From positions 1-43,748 of the forward strand of contig CAYRIH010000007.1 of assembly GCA_964424375.1 (NCBI GenBank): a DNA stretch of 43,748 bases. The letters are read 5' to 3'. The DNA comes from CAYRIH01 sp964424375 (GTDB lineage Bacteria; Patescibacteriota; Kazan-3B-28; UBA10110). Below are positions 16,705-25,116 of the stretch, piece after piece. The number at the start of each line of letters is the position of its first letter. Position 1 is the first letter of the stretch. The notes below the pieces were generated by a model, which was not told the DNA's origin, ran no database searches, and was given only the letters and a program-made list of their open reading frames with translations. A program made the position numbers and the translations under genes.

Positions 16705-17250
16705 TTAGGTTTTGGTTTGAGCTAAAATATCTTCTATTTCCAAATTGTCCTCGATGGCTTGGGGGTCAGTCTTTTTTTGATCAATGGTGTTGATTTCGTG
16801 ATTGTCTATTTCGCTGTCTGTGTCTATTTTACCACCGGTATCTAATATGCGGGCTAGTTTTTCTAACTTTCCATAAGTAACCTCACCCTCATTAGTTTGT
16901 GGTTTAGTGGGAGATAGGACAGTATCTGCAATTTTAAGTTTTTTAATAGATATATGATTGTGGCGCGACCAAAATCTTTGTTTAGGAGCAAACATATAAA
17001 TAAAAGCATTAGATAAGAATATGATAAATGGCCGGCCATTAATTTTAACAAAAGCTAAAGTTAGCATTAAAACCGAAATAACCAGGGATATCAAAATGAA
17101 TTCTATAAAGAACAAGTAGCCTGCTAGATGGTATTGCCAGGTAGCAAACATTAAAGCAGATCCGCCCAAGACATACAAAAATTGTTTTAGGGTTAAAGGA
17201 CCAACTAGCTTGTCTTCCTTGTCTACATTTTGTGGTATTTTTACAGCCAT
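16705..17250 (-). CDS. PrgI-family inner-membrane protein
   Basis: A 181-aa protein that opens M-A-V-K-I-P-Q-N-V-D-K-E-D-K-L-V-G-P-L-T, the characteristic start of PrgI/VirB3-like subunits. Two adjacent membrane segments follow (about 27-45 and 47-68), then N-G-R-P-F-I-I-F-L-S-N-A and a soluble, acidic C-terminal tail of about 90 residues. In Gram-positive-type and CPR type IV secretion loci, PrgI lies beside VirB4 and the polytopic VirB6-like channel, exactly as here (12 bases after the virB6-like gene). It is probably a small membrane adaptor for VirB4. The acidic tail is longer than in minimal PrgI proteins. Confidence 0.88.
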   Translation of the reverse strand: MAVKIPQNVDKEDKLVGPLTLKQFLYVLGGSALMFATWQYHLAGYLFFIEFILISLVISVLMLTLAFVKINGRPFIIFLSNAFIYMFAPKQRFWSRHNHISIKKLKIADTVLSPTKPQTNEGEVTYGKLEKLARILDTGGKIDTDSEIDNHEINTIDQKKTDPQAIEDNLEIEDILAQTKT

Positions 17251-17262
17251 ATTGATTTTTGT

Positions 17263-19857
17263 TTATGTTTCAAACTTAATATCTTTAGTGGTAGCTCTAC
17301 CTCTTCTTAACATTGCTGCTAATTCTCCTAGTGTAGCTTTTTCTCTCATGTCTCCAATGTTGGCATGGCGTCCCATTCTCAATCCAGTTCTGTCGGCTAA
17401 TTGGATGATTTCTTCGAGTTTATCTGAACCCAGAACATTAGCTCTAGTTCCAGCAGTGTTTTCATTTATACTTAATTCATCGCTTACTAGCTCATAGGAG
17501 TTTTTAAATTCTTTTGTTAGTTCTTGTCGGATTTCGACTTGAGTTTTTCCAGATTCTACTGATTTACTGGTTATGTATGCCTTGATGGTTTTAGTATGAG
17601 TTTCTTTGGCCCCTTCTGTATCAATATGAAGCTCTCTTGTTGCACTATCAATTTCTGACTTAGCTGTCTGTTCTGAACTAGCTGCTGATTTAATTTTACT
17701 TATTAAATCACTTATATTTTCTGGTGATTTGCCTGCTTCTTGCAGTTTTTTATGTATTTTAAGAGCTTTTGGTGACATCCCTGTGTTTATTATTAATTCA
17801 ACAGTCCTTTGTATTTCTGGTTCGTTGACATCCCTGTTGGCTAGTATAGTTCCCATTCTTCCAGCATCGTTAGTGTCAACATCTGAACTCTCAAGTATAT
17901 CTAAAGTATTTGTTTCAATACTCCTTAAACTGGCTACATCTGGGGCTGGAGATCTTGAAATGGCTTCTTCGTTTATGATTGTATCGATTTCATCACTTTC
18001 AAGTCTAGATCCTGTAGATATTTGTTCACTTTCAGTTTTAGCTTTCTTTAAATCATATTTAGCCTTTATTAATTTTTCGTCATTTTTACCAGCTTCTCCT
18101 ATATCAACCTTCTCTTTCTCTTTGGATTTTTTTTCCATAGGTTCATATTTTTTATAATCTAAACCAACTTTTCCTATTTCTTTTCCACTCTTTTTTAAAA
18201 TGTCTCGTGCCTCTTTCCGTTCATCTAATCGATCTCTACTATGACTGACTCTACGTATATTAAAGAAAGCTTCTGCCCGTTCTTTTGGACTGGCGTTAGG
18301 ATCTTTCAGAGCAGTTTCTTCTAATGAGGATATAGAAGGCACCTGGTGTATAGGAACTTCTACAGCTATTTTCCCAATGAAAAATTCTGCTGCACCGCGG
18401 TCTTCATTTCTACTTTTACGAAGATTTCCAATAGATCTATTCTTTTCAAGATTAGTTCTTGTTTTAAAAGGGAGATCTTCCCAACTTTCTGCTCCATAGT
18501 TTTGAGCAATGTCATCAAGTTGTCCTTGACTTTTTTGAGCTCTTTCAAGCAGCACATCACCTCGTGCTCTACCTACCTTCATTTTTCTGTCGGCCTCAAT
18601 GCGGGCTTTTTCTCCTCTGGGGTTAAATACTCGTCCCACCCAACCTTTTTGAGCTTGTCTCCATCCTTCAAATTTCTGACCTGGTTTGGTACCTAGAGCT
18701 ATATCGTAGCCTCGATGACCGGCCTTGCCCATTTGTTTACCTATCCAGGTTCTGCCAGTTATTGTATCGGCGACAGGCCTATATGCTCCTGTCCATGCTT
18801 TTTTCCCTGTAGCTATCATAGCACTAGGAGTAGCTACTAGACCGCTGAGAGATCCACCAATCTTTAGCATCTTGTCGACAGTTCCAGCTAGATATAAGAT
18901 TACTAGACCCGAAATTAATAGTAGTATATCTGGGTTAACTACTAGATCTTTAAGCGAGCTAAAGCCAGATAAAGCTGTTGTTAGTTTTTGAGGTGTGTCA
19001 ATAGATGGCATAGCTCGTAATATGGTTACTGATAGGGAAATTAGAGCAACAGTGAGAGGAAATACTAAAATCCATTTAATTACAGTTTCCCACCATTGTG
19101 ATGCGAGTTTTTGGGTAGTAGGTAATAGACTTAAGGCAAAGGCAATTGGGGCTACAATAGCCATTATGAATAACCAAAACATCCTTTCAACTAATATTAG
19201 AGTCAACTTAAGTAAAACCCAGAATATGAGTATGAGTATGATTAAAGAAACTATTGCTTCATCGAGTTCGCCTCCTATTATTGGTACTTTGATTCCCATT
19301 AATCCTCTAAATTCACCACCATCTTCTATCAGCCCTAGATATTTGTGAATAATCTCCTTGTCGATATTAAAAGGTGAGAATAGGGCATAGGCTGTGTTGG
19401 TAAGCAAATCACCTACCTCAAGTAATACCTTTACAATAAGGAAGCTTAGATTACTCAGGATCACTGCAGTAATAAAACCACCTAGTACTTTTTTAATATT
19501 ATATATCCCAGTGTTGACTCTTAAAATAATGGCTATGGAGGCAATAATAAGAGCTAAAAGAAAGAAACTATTAGCTACGATGATTGCTCCTTCCCATAAA
19601 TCATATGTAAATGATACGTTGGTAAATAGATAATTAGGATAGTCCAATAGGTTATTTAAAATTCCTCTGAGCAAGGGAACAAGTATATCGGATAAGACAT
19701 TTGCCAAGATTCCAACTATTCTAGTTAGTAGGCTGACAAAAGCTCTTCCTGCCCCTTCCCAAAAGCCAGCATGTGCAGGAGCTGCCCAAAGTAGTGGGCT
19801 GGCTAAGGATATTCCCAATAAGATTGCTTTAATTAGTTTTTGTTTTTGTTTCTGCAT
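17263..19857 (-). CDS. VirB6/TrbL-like polytopic channel protein with a long charged tail
   Basis: 864 residues. It has a signal-peptide-like N-terminus with A-P-A-H-A before Gly31, then about seven to eight hydrophobic segments up to roughly residue 345. These include the F-W-L-F-I-M-A-I-V-A-P-I-A-F-A-L-S motif typical of TrbL/VirB6-type proteins. Residues 346-864 form a hydrophilic, Lys/Glu-rich region with predicted helices (for example K-E-R-A-E-A-F-F-N-I-R-R) and no domain that I recognise. VirB6 proteins form the inner-membrane part of the type IV secretion channel. It heads the operon, with a textbook promoter upstream. The tail is the odd part: it is longer than the membrane domain itself. 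Confidence 0.87.
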   Translation of the reverse strand: MQKQKQKLIKAILLGISLASPLLWAAPAHAGFWEGAGRAFVSLLTRIVGILANVLSDILVPLLRGILNNLLDYPNYLFTNVSFTYDLWEGAIIVANSFFLLALIIASIAIILRVNTGIYNIKKVLGGFITAVILSNLSFLIVKVLLEVGDLLTNTAYALFSPFNIDKEIIHKYLGLIEDGGEFRGLMGIKVPIIGGELDEAIVSLIILILIFWVLLKLTLILVERMFWLFIMAIVAPIAFALSLLPTTQKLASQWWETVIKWILVFPLTVALISLSVTILRAMPSIDTPQKLTTALSGFSSLKDLVVNPDILLLISGLVILYLAGTVDKMLKIGGSLSGLVATPSAMIATGKKAWTGAYRPVADTITGRTWIGKQMGKAGHRGYDIALGTKPGQKFEGWRQAQKGWVGRVFNPRGEKARIEADRKMKVGRARGDVLLERAQKSQGQLDDIAQNYGAESWEDLPFKTRTNLEKNRSIGNLRKSRNEDRGAAEFFIGKIAVEVPIHQVPSISSLEETALKDPNASPKERAEAFFNIRRVSHSRDRLDERKEARDILKKSGKEIGKVGLDYKKYEPMEKKSKEKEKVDIGEAGKNDEKLIKAKYDLKKAKTESEQISTGSRLESDEIDTIINEEAISRSPAPDVASLRSIETNTLDILESSDVDTNDAGRMGTILANRDVNEPEIQRTVELIINTGMSPKALKIHKKLQEAGKSPENISDLISKIKSAASSEQTAKSEIDSATRELHIDTEGAKETHTKTIKAYITSKSVESGKTQVEIRQELTKEFKNSYELVSDELSINENTAGTRANVLGSDKLEEIIQLADRTGLRMGRHANIGDMREKATLGELAAMLRRGRATTKDIKFET

Positions 19858-19905
19858 TATAAATTATGGGTTAGAAATTTATTTTCATTCCTGATTTATT
19901 ATTTC

Positions 19906-19934
19906 ATTATATCAAATAAACTGATTTTAGTCAA
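19906..19934 (-). promoter_or_regulatory. Promoter of the virB6-like operon
   Basis: On the minus strand TTGACT (19934-19929) and TATAAT (19911-19906) are 17 bases apart, close to the ideal sigma70 arrangement. Transcription should start near 19899 and leave a leader of about 40 bases before the ATG at 19857. No clear ribosome site is seen right before that ATG. Confidence 0.75.
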
Positions 19935-19968
19935 GGGCAAACTACTATTTTCGTAAATAATATATTTC

Positions 19969-19997
19969 TTTACAAAGTAGTTGATATATGATATAAT
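19969..19997 (+). promoter_or_regulatory. Promoter of the PEGA/beta-propeller gene
   Basis: TTTACA (19969-19974) and TATAAT (19992-19997) are 17 bases apart on the plus strand, predicting a start near 20004 and a leader of about 60 AT-rich bases before the ATG at 20068. It stands back to back with the virB6-like operon promoter, so the two transcription units may be controlled together. A second TATAAT-like site lies within the leader near 20030. Confidence 0.65.
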
Positions 19998-20067
19998 GTA
20001 AAAATATACTATACTATTTATATAATCTTATTAAGACTGTAAATTGTAATTGTAAATTTTTAATATT

Positions 20068-21531
20068 ATGTCCGAATTAGATAAAGACAACCCATCTTCC
20101 CAAACTAGTGATATAGATTCATTAGACGATGGTCTGCAAGTTCCAATAGAGACTTCAAGCAATCAAGATCTGGCATCAGATAATTTAAATAAAGATGTAA
20201 TTTCTCCAGATATTTCTCCTAAACCTAATAAATCTTGGATATGGGTGGGATTAGGTGTTTTTGTGGTGCTGTTGGTTGGTTTTACTATCTATTTTGTTCT
20301 GAGCCGAATAAGTTTTAACAAAAGTTCTATAAATTTTACTTTTGATCCGTCTGGTGTAGATATAATTATTGATGGGAAATTTAATAAACAATCTGTCGAT
20401 TCGCTATCTATTAAACTTAAAGCCGGAGATCATATAATCCAAATAAATAAGGAAGGTTATTTAAGTTTTGAAAAAGAATTTGAGCTTGTGCCAAGTGAGG
20501 ATGCCAATATGCACATAGAATTGAAACCTATTCCGTACATAGAATTATTAGCCGAAGGCTCAATGGCTTTTGCTGGTTTGATTAGGAACGGAAATACAAT
20601 GGTATATATGAACAATGCTGACAACACTTTTGAAGCGGCTAGCCTTGATACTATTGCAACAGATGGCAATGATATAGAGTTATTTGAGGGGAATTTTACT
20701 AATGTTGAGCAAGTGATTTGGTCTCCAGGTAAGCCGCGAGCCATAGTTAAAATAAAGGGATTTCCCAAGCTAGCCAATACTTATGACAATCGCGACGTAA
20801 GAGGTCGCTTTATTCCTTTGGGTGAAAGACCAACACAAGGTTTGCCGCGCAATAATGGGATTAGCACTTGGTTGTTTGATGATTCTCGGCGTATCGCCCA
20901 AGGCTGGCAGCCAATTTTATTAAATGAAAGCATTCGGGGAATTAGTTTTGCTCCTGACGAAAACAGAATCATATATTTTTACGAGACAGCAGATGGAGAG
21001 AAATCTTTAATTACAGCCCATCCAGATGGCGGGGAGTGGGAAAGATTAATTACTAAGATAGATGTTGTTAATCCTACACTAAAGTGGCTAAATAATGATC
21101 GCTATGTTCTTTTGATTGATGATGGGGCAGCTAGCGATAAACTTTTTGATGTGGTCAGTAAAGATTTTCAAGAGATTATGCCCGATAGAATTTCAGGTAC
21201 TAGTATAGAAAATTCTCCTGATGGCACTAGGATATTATATCTGGCCAACATAGATGAATCGGAGAAATTAGCTGTTTGGAATATTGCTATTAATAGTAGA
21301 GAGTATATATTTGATGAATCTGTCATTTCTTATGTTTGGCAAACAGATGAAAATGTGATTGTAGCCAAAACCGACAATACGCTAGAAAAGTGGAATTTAA
21401 ATGGCCGCAAATGGCCAGTGCAGTTTGTTAGCTCTGTTGGTGATCTATCTCCGAAAGAATTGTTCTATTCCCGATTATCTAAAAAACTTTTTATTATAGA
21501 AGAATCAAGAATTCTCAGTCTTGATGTATAA
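20068..21531 (+). CDS. Bitopic PEGA-domain protein with a beta-propeller-like ectodomain
   Basis: 487 residues. The N-terminal tail (1-56) is acidic and cytoplasmic. A membrane segment (about 57-79) is followed by a PEGA-like beta domain at about 86-155 (F-D-P-S-G-V-D-I-I-I-D-G, then L-K-A-G-D-H-I-I-Q-I-N-K-E-G-Y). Repeated beta-propeller blades resembling WD40/TolB-type repeats follow (S-P-G-K-P-R-A, A-P-D-E-N-R-I-I-Y, S-P-D-G-T-R-I-L-Y-L). PEGA domains often occur in cell-surface proteins next to secretion genes, and propellers usually bind proteins or glycans. It is divergent from the virB6-like operon and 12 bases before the Ala/Arg-rich membrane protein. It is probably an extracytoplasmic accessory part of the same machine. 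Confidence 0.83.
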   Translation: MSELDKDNPSSQTSDIDSLDDGLQVPIETSSNQDLASDNLNKDVISPDISPKPNKSWIWVGLGVFVVLLVGFTIYFVLSRISFNKSSINFTFDPSGVDIIIDGKFNKQSVDSLSIKLKAGDHIIQINKEGYLSFEKEFELVPSEDANMHIELKPIPYIELLAEGSMAFAGLIRNGNTMVYMNNADNTFEAASLDTIATDGNDIELFEGNFTNVEQVIWSPGKPRAIVKIKGFPKLANTYDNRDVRGRFIPLGERPTQGLPRNNGISTWLFDDSRRIAQGWQPILLNESIRGISFAPDENRIIYFYETADGEKSLITAHPDGGEWERLITKIDVVNPTLKWLNNDRYVLLIDDGAASDKLFDVVSKDFQEIMPDRISGTSIENSPDGTRILYLANIDESEKLAVWNIAINSREYIFDESVISYVWQTDENVIVAKTDNTLEKWNLNGRKWPVQFVSSVGDLSPKELFYSRLSKKLFIIEESRILSLDV

Positions 21532-21543
21532 ACCAAAATAAAA

Positions 21544-23595
21544 ATGAATAATGAGCCTCGACAGTGGGAGTTTGGTTCTCCTCTCGATGAAGAGGGGAAT
21601 ATTGACCAACTTGAAGATGACGAAGAACAGCCAGAAGAAGATAGAGAACAGCGCAGAGACGGAAAAGAAAAAAAGAGTCTTAGGGAGAAAATAGAAGAAA
21701 AGAGAAGGCAGACTGAGAGGATTAGAAAGGATTTAAAGAAACTTAAAAAAGCTCCTAAGCAAATAGGAAGACAAGGTAAACAAGTTGCCAAAGCAGCCAA
21801 GAAGATAACTAAATCTGCTCGAGAAACTGCTGAGGCGGCAGCTCGTACTGCTCGAGCTGCGGCTCGGGCTAGTCAAACTGCAGCTCGAGCAGCAGCTCGC
21901 TCAACTCAGATTGCAGCACAAACAACTGCAAGAATAGCTATAGTTGCAACTAAAGCTGCTGTAACGGCAGCTCAGATGGCTGCCCGAGCTGCTGTTTGGT
22001 TAGCAAAATTTGTTGTGGTTTATTGGTGGTTAGTTATCATTGTTATTATTATTGTTATTGTTGTTGCTGTTTTTTTGGGCGGCCAGTCTAAAATTAGTAG
22101 TTCGGCTGGTGGTTCAATTGTAGTTAATTCTGAATATGATGATTCTGAACATCAAAGAATAGTAAAAAGTCTTCAGGATAAAAGAGATGGGCATAATCCA
22201 TTTCATAAGTTGGTGATTTATGAGGATGGTGAAAATGATATTGATTGGCAATGTGAGGTAGGCGAAGAAACTGAAATAGAGAGTTGTACTCATAAACTAG
22301 ATATTCGCATATTGAAAACCTTAGATTATCTAACAGATCGTCATGAGTTAATTGAGATAGGTTTATTACAAACTGGAGCTCCAGATCTTTTAAGAGAAAG
22401 TTTTTTAATGGAGCTGGCAGAATATAGTGACGAAGATGAAGAAGGGAGAATGATTAAAGAAACTATTTCAGCTTTTTATAATGGGCAAGCTATAGCTATT
22501 GTAGCTATTGATTATTCTGAAATAGATGAACTGTCCGGACCATTCCTTAAAACACCCATTGAAGTTAATTGGCAGAAGACTCTTTCAGAAAAAATGATAC
22601 GACCGACTTGGGAAGAATTGGCTTATAGTGTGGGATTTCTTGATGAGAAGATTCCTGCCTATGAAGAAGTAGTGGCTTTAAAAAGGGAGCATCTTGAAGC
22701 AGAGAGATTTGAAAGATATCTAGAAAGGCCAGATGCATATAGTTTGTATGAGGAGACTCTTGAAAAGATTTCACGTATTACAATTTTATTAGAACGATTT
22801 TTTAGTGATTTTTCTTCTTTAGATGGTATGGATTCTAGAACTGTTGACTATTTTAGTCATGCTCAAGATGTATTTATTGAAATCAATGATAATATTAGCG
22901 ATCCGAGCTTGATGTCTATAGATGAAATAGTGAATATAATTAGATATTTGGGTGGAAATGAATGTACAGAGTTAATTCGTGAAGGAGCTCGTTATATCTA
23001 TAAAGCAACTCAAGTTGCCAATATGGTTAATTGGAATAAAGATAGACTAGATGGTAATTTAGAATGGAAGAAAGCATATGAGGCAAGAAATAAAGTACGC
23101 CAAGTAATTAAAGAATTATTAGAAATGCCAAGAGAGACCTCATTATCTGGTGAGCCCGAATTATTTGATCAAAATCTAATAGTTAAACAAATTGTTACCT
23201 TTTCTCCTGAGGATGATCTAGACAATGGACTTGATAGATTGGATATATTTCCTCAAGGTATAGTTTCTGTTGATGTAGGAGGTGTGGGTATAGATACTTC
23301 TGGCAATGACGGGGTATTTGATTATATGGATCTTCATTTTAGTTATCACCCCATTGATAATGGTGTTTTTAGCAAGCATGGGACTAACTATATATATAAA
23401 TTGATTTATCCACCTAATTCTCCCGATCCTATTGATTCTGAACCTTGGTTACAGGCAGGAGAGCTAATATTTAATACTAATATACTTGGTAATCTATTGT
23501 CTTTGCATAATCTTTTCGCGAGCGATATCATAATTTATGAAGGTGAAGCAGGTAAGAAGATTACTTATAAGGACTTTTTACATATAGCTTTCTAA
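21544..23595 (+). CDS. Bitopic protein with a long Ala/Arg-rich helix beside the secretion locus
   Basis: 683 residues in clear segments: an acidic N-terminus (1-40), a basic coiled-coil-like stretch (40-76), and an Ala/Arg/Thr-rich helical repeat (about 78-152, recurring A-A-R-T-A-R and A-A-A-R-S units). One strong membrane segment (about 155-180, V-V-Y-W-W-L-V-I-I-V) leads to an ectodomain of about 500 residues with no enzyme motif that I recognise. Basic Ala-rich helices next to a membrane can act as stalks or bind nucleic acid; that is inference. It is downstream of the PEGA protein with a 12-base gap and no separate promoter, so the two are likely co-expressed. Confidence 0.8.
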   Translation: MNNEPRQWEFGSPLDEEGNIDQLEDDEEQPEEDREQRRDGKEKKSLREKIEEKRRQTERIRKDLKKLKKAPKQIGRQGKQVAKAAKKITKSARETAEAAARTARAAARASQTAARAAARSTQIAAQTTARIAIVATKAAVTAAQMAARAAVWLAKFVVVYWWLVIIVIIIVIVVAVFLGGQSKISSSAGGSIVVNSEYDDSEHQRIVKSLQDKRDGHNPFHKLVIYEDGENDIDWQCEVGEETEIESCTHKLDIRILKTLDYLTDRHELIEIGLLQTGAPDLLRESFLMELAEYSDEDEEGRMIKETISAFYNGQAIAIVAIDYSEIDELSGPFLKTPIEVNWQKTLSEKMIRPTWEELAYSVGFLDEKIPAYEEVVALKREHLEAERFERYLERPDAYSLYEETLEKISRITILLERFFSDFSSLDGMDSRTVDYFSHAQDVFIEINDNISDPSLMSIDEIVNIIRYLGGNECTELIREGARYIYKATQVANMVNWNKDRLDGNLEWKKAYEARNKVRQVIKELLEMPRETSLSGEPELFDQNLIVKQIVTFSPEDDLDNGLDRLDIFPQGIVSVDVGGVGIDTSGNDGVFDYMDLHFSYHPIDNGVFSKHGTNYIYKLIYPPNSPDPIDSEPWLQAGELIFNTNILGNLLSLHNLFASDIIIYEGEAGKKITYKDFLHIAF

Positions 23596-23659
23596 ATTCT
23601 TTTGTTGTGTTTTCTCTCAAGGTATAATAAGGCAGGTGAGGAGCTTGCTTTATTAGAGT

Positions 23660-23687
23660 TTGACATTTGGCATTTTTCGTTTATTAT
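23660..23687 (+). promoter_or_regulatory. Promoter of the tRNA-Ser genes
   Basis: TTGACA (23660-23665) and TATTAT (23682-23687) are 16 bases apart, placing a start near 23694, 13 bases before the mature 5' end of tRNA-Ser(GCU). A second candidate -10 (TATAAT, 23623-23628) lies further upstream. Confidence 0.6.
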
Positions 23688-23706
23688 TACTGTTTAGGTA
23701 ATTGTT

Positions 23707-23799
23707 GGTGAGGTACCCAAGTGGCTGAAGGGGCTGGTTTGCTAAACCGGTAGGGGGGAGAAATCCTCCGCGAGGGTTCGAATCCCTCCCTCACCGCCA
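23707..23799 (+). tRNA. tRNA-Ser(GCU)
   Basis: The acceptor stem GGTGAGG pairs with CCTCACC, followed by G and an encoded CCA. The anticodon loop TTGCTAA gives GCU, which reads AGU/AGC serine codons. A long variable arm (TAGGGGGGAGAAATCCTCCGC region) and the T-loop GGTTCGAATCC are present, as expected for a class II serine tRNA. Confidence 0.96.
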
Positions 23800-23818
23800 T
23801 TCTGCTGTGTAGCAGAAT
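23799..23818. repeat. Hairpin between the two tRNA-Ser genes
   Basis: A perfect 8-bp stem ATTCTGCT/AGCAGAAT with loop GTGT begins at the last base of the CCA of the first tRNA. No T-run follows. It may be a processing signal or a weak terminator in a shared transcript. Confidence 0.5.
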
Positions 23819-23867
23819 TCATGGCTTATCTCCATTTAGTAAAAGTAGACCGAAAACTAATTTTTGT

Positions 23868-23959
23868 GGTGAGGTGGCCGAGTGGTTTATGGCACTAGTC
23901 TTGAAAACTGGCATATCCCGCAAGGGATATCGTGGGTTCAAATCCCACCCTCACCGCCA
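23868..23959 (+). tRNA. tRNA-Ser(UGA)
   Basis: The acceptor stem is the same GGTGAGG/CCTCACC as in the neighbouring tRNA-Ser, with an encoded GCCA end. The anticodon loop CTTGAAA gives UGA, which reads UCN serine codons. The variable arm contains the ATATCCC/GGGATAT stem. The shared acceptor stem fits duplication from a common ancestor and recognition by one SerRS. Confidence 0.96.
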
Positions 23960-24026
23960 GCCGGACAGTAGAATTAATGTTTTATACTTTAGGTCAAACT
24001 TATTTTAAAAATGTAATAATATAATT

Positions 24027-24515
24027 ATGAATCAAAATAATTTACAATCAGACAAAATCGAACCTATCCAGTGGGAAGCTGAAGAGTTTGAAACGCATGC
24101 AAGGGATACCAAGTGGTATATAATTGTAAGCTGTATTTTATTGTTGGCATTAGCTTATACTATATGGATTAGCCACTGGGTTTTAAGTGCAGTAGTTGTA
24201 ATGGTAGGGGTAGTATTATATTTATCTGGCAGGCTCAAGCCTAGAATCATTAAATATATGATTGATAGTCAAGGAGTTAAAGTGGGTGACAGAGTTTTTA
24301 AGTATAACAAACTTAAGACTTTTTGGTTTTCAGATTCAGATAGAATTACTAGGTTAAATTTGATTTCTATCTTTAGATTGATGCCAGTTATTTCTATTTG
24401 GATTAAAGCGGAAATGAAAGATAAGATTAGAACAGCTTTAAGCCAAGTTTTACCAGAGTCGCAAAATAAAGGAGAAGATTGGATTGATAAGATTAATAAG
24501 TTTTTAAAGGTATAA
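24027..24515 (+). CDS. Membrane protein with a PH-like C-terminal domain
   Basis: 162 residues. The N-terminus is polar (I-Q-W-E-A-E-E-F-E-T-H), followed by two close membrane segments (about 31-48 and 51-69, a hairpin) and a C-terminal soluble domain of about 90 residues. The pattern K-P-R-I-I-K-Y-M-I-D-S-Q-G-V-K-V-G then K-Y-N-K-L-K-T-F-W resembles the small PH-like domains found behind paired membrane helices in CPR and Gram-positive proteins. Function is unknown. It sits alone between tRNA genes. AATAAT lies six bases and TATAAT one base before the ATG, so the leader must be very short or absent. Confidence 0.72.
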   Translation: MNQNNLQSDKIEPIQWEAEEFETHARDTKWYIIVSCILLLALAYTIWISHWVLSAVVVMVGVVLYLSGRLKPRIIKYMIDSQGVKVGDRVFKYNKLKTFWFSDSDRITRLNLISIFRLMPVISIWIKAEMKDKIRTALSQVLPESQNKGEDWIDKINKFLKV

Positions 24516-24543
24516 TTTGCAATATATTTAGTTGTTATAATAT

Positions 24544-24620
24544 GCGCTCGTAGCTCAGTGGATTAGAGCGTCTGGCTACGGACCAGAAGGTCGAGGGTTC
24601 GAATCCTTCCGAGCGCGCCA
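24544..24620 (+). tRNA. tRNA-Arg(ACG)
   Basis: The acceptor stem GCGCTCG pairs with CGAGCGC, followed by G and an encoded CCA. The anticodon stem TCTGG/CCAGA encloses CTACGGA, giving ACG; A34 is normally converted to inosine so that CGU, CGC and CGA are read. A T-rich run (24624-24631) follows and may end transcription. Confidence 0.96.
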
Positions 24621-24649
24621 GTCCTTTTTTTATACATAAATTATTCCAG

Positions 24650-24678
24650 AACAAAACTCCCTTTAGGGGAGTTTTGTT
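24650..24678. terminator. Bidirectional hairpin terminator after the pilin gene
   Basis: A perfect 12-bp stem (AACAAAACTCCC 24650-24661 against GGGAGTTTTGTT 24667-24678) with a 5-nt loop lies between the convergent tRNA-Arg and the minus-strand TrbC-like gene that ends at 24701. A/T-rich arms at the base would serve as the terminal U-tract in either direction. Confidence 0.72.
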
Positions 24679-24700
24679 AGTTTGTTGTTTTAGATAATTT

Positions 24701-25045
24701 TTAAATTGTTTCGAGGGCACCAATTACTACTCTAACTATCAATCCTGCTAATGCGATTATAGCTAATCCAATGATAGCGTTAATGAGAAGCTTTTTGCCG
24801 GCTTCTGCGCCTTTTTCTCCACCGGTGATATAGAGAATCCCACCATAGATTAAGAAAACAACAGCTATAGCGCCAGCTATGCCCAAGGCCCAATTACCGA
24901 TACCTATAATAACAGTCTTGAGATTACTGCCTCCGACTTGACCTATGTCTGGGGCTGTTATTTGAGCTAAAGCTGTTCCGGCATTACTAAATAAAATAAC
25001 AGCAGTTGTTGCTAAGGACGATAAAAATATCTTTGTTTTCTTCAT
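24701..25045 (-). CDS. TrbC/VirB2-family pilin-like protein
   Basis: 114 residues. It has a signal peptide ending A-L-A before Gln28, a short extracytoplasmic N-terminus, and two membrane segments (about 48-72 and 85-110) separated by a G-G-E-K-G-A-E-A-G-K-K loop. This two-helix pattern with a small basic loop is that of VirB2/TrbC pilins, which polymerise into the conjugative pilus. The start has a strong ribosome site (AAAAGGAG seven bases upstream) and an upstream TATAAT, so it is made independently and probably abundantly. It lies 71 bases after a second, shorter relative and is well separated from the virB6/virB4 operon, as is common for CPR loci. Confidence 0.85.
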   Translation of the reverse strand: MKKTKIFLSSLATTAVILFSNAGTALAQITAPDIGQVGGSNLKTVIIGIGNWALGIAGAIAVVFLIYGGILYITGGEKGAEAGKKLLINAIIGLAIIALAGLIVRVVIGALETI

Positions 25046-25116
25046 AAAGTTACTCCTTTTCTATATTTTATATTTAACTTATTTATTATACTTAATTGTT
25101 TGATAAACGAGAACTG

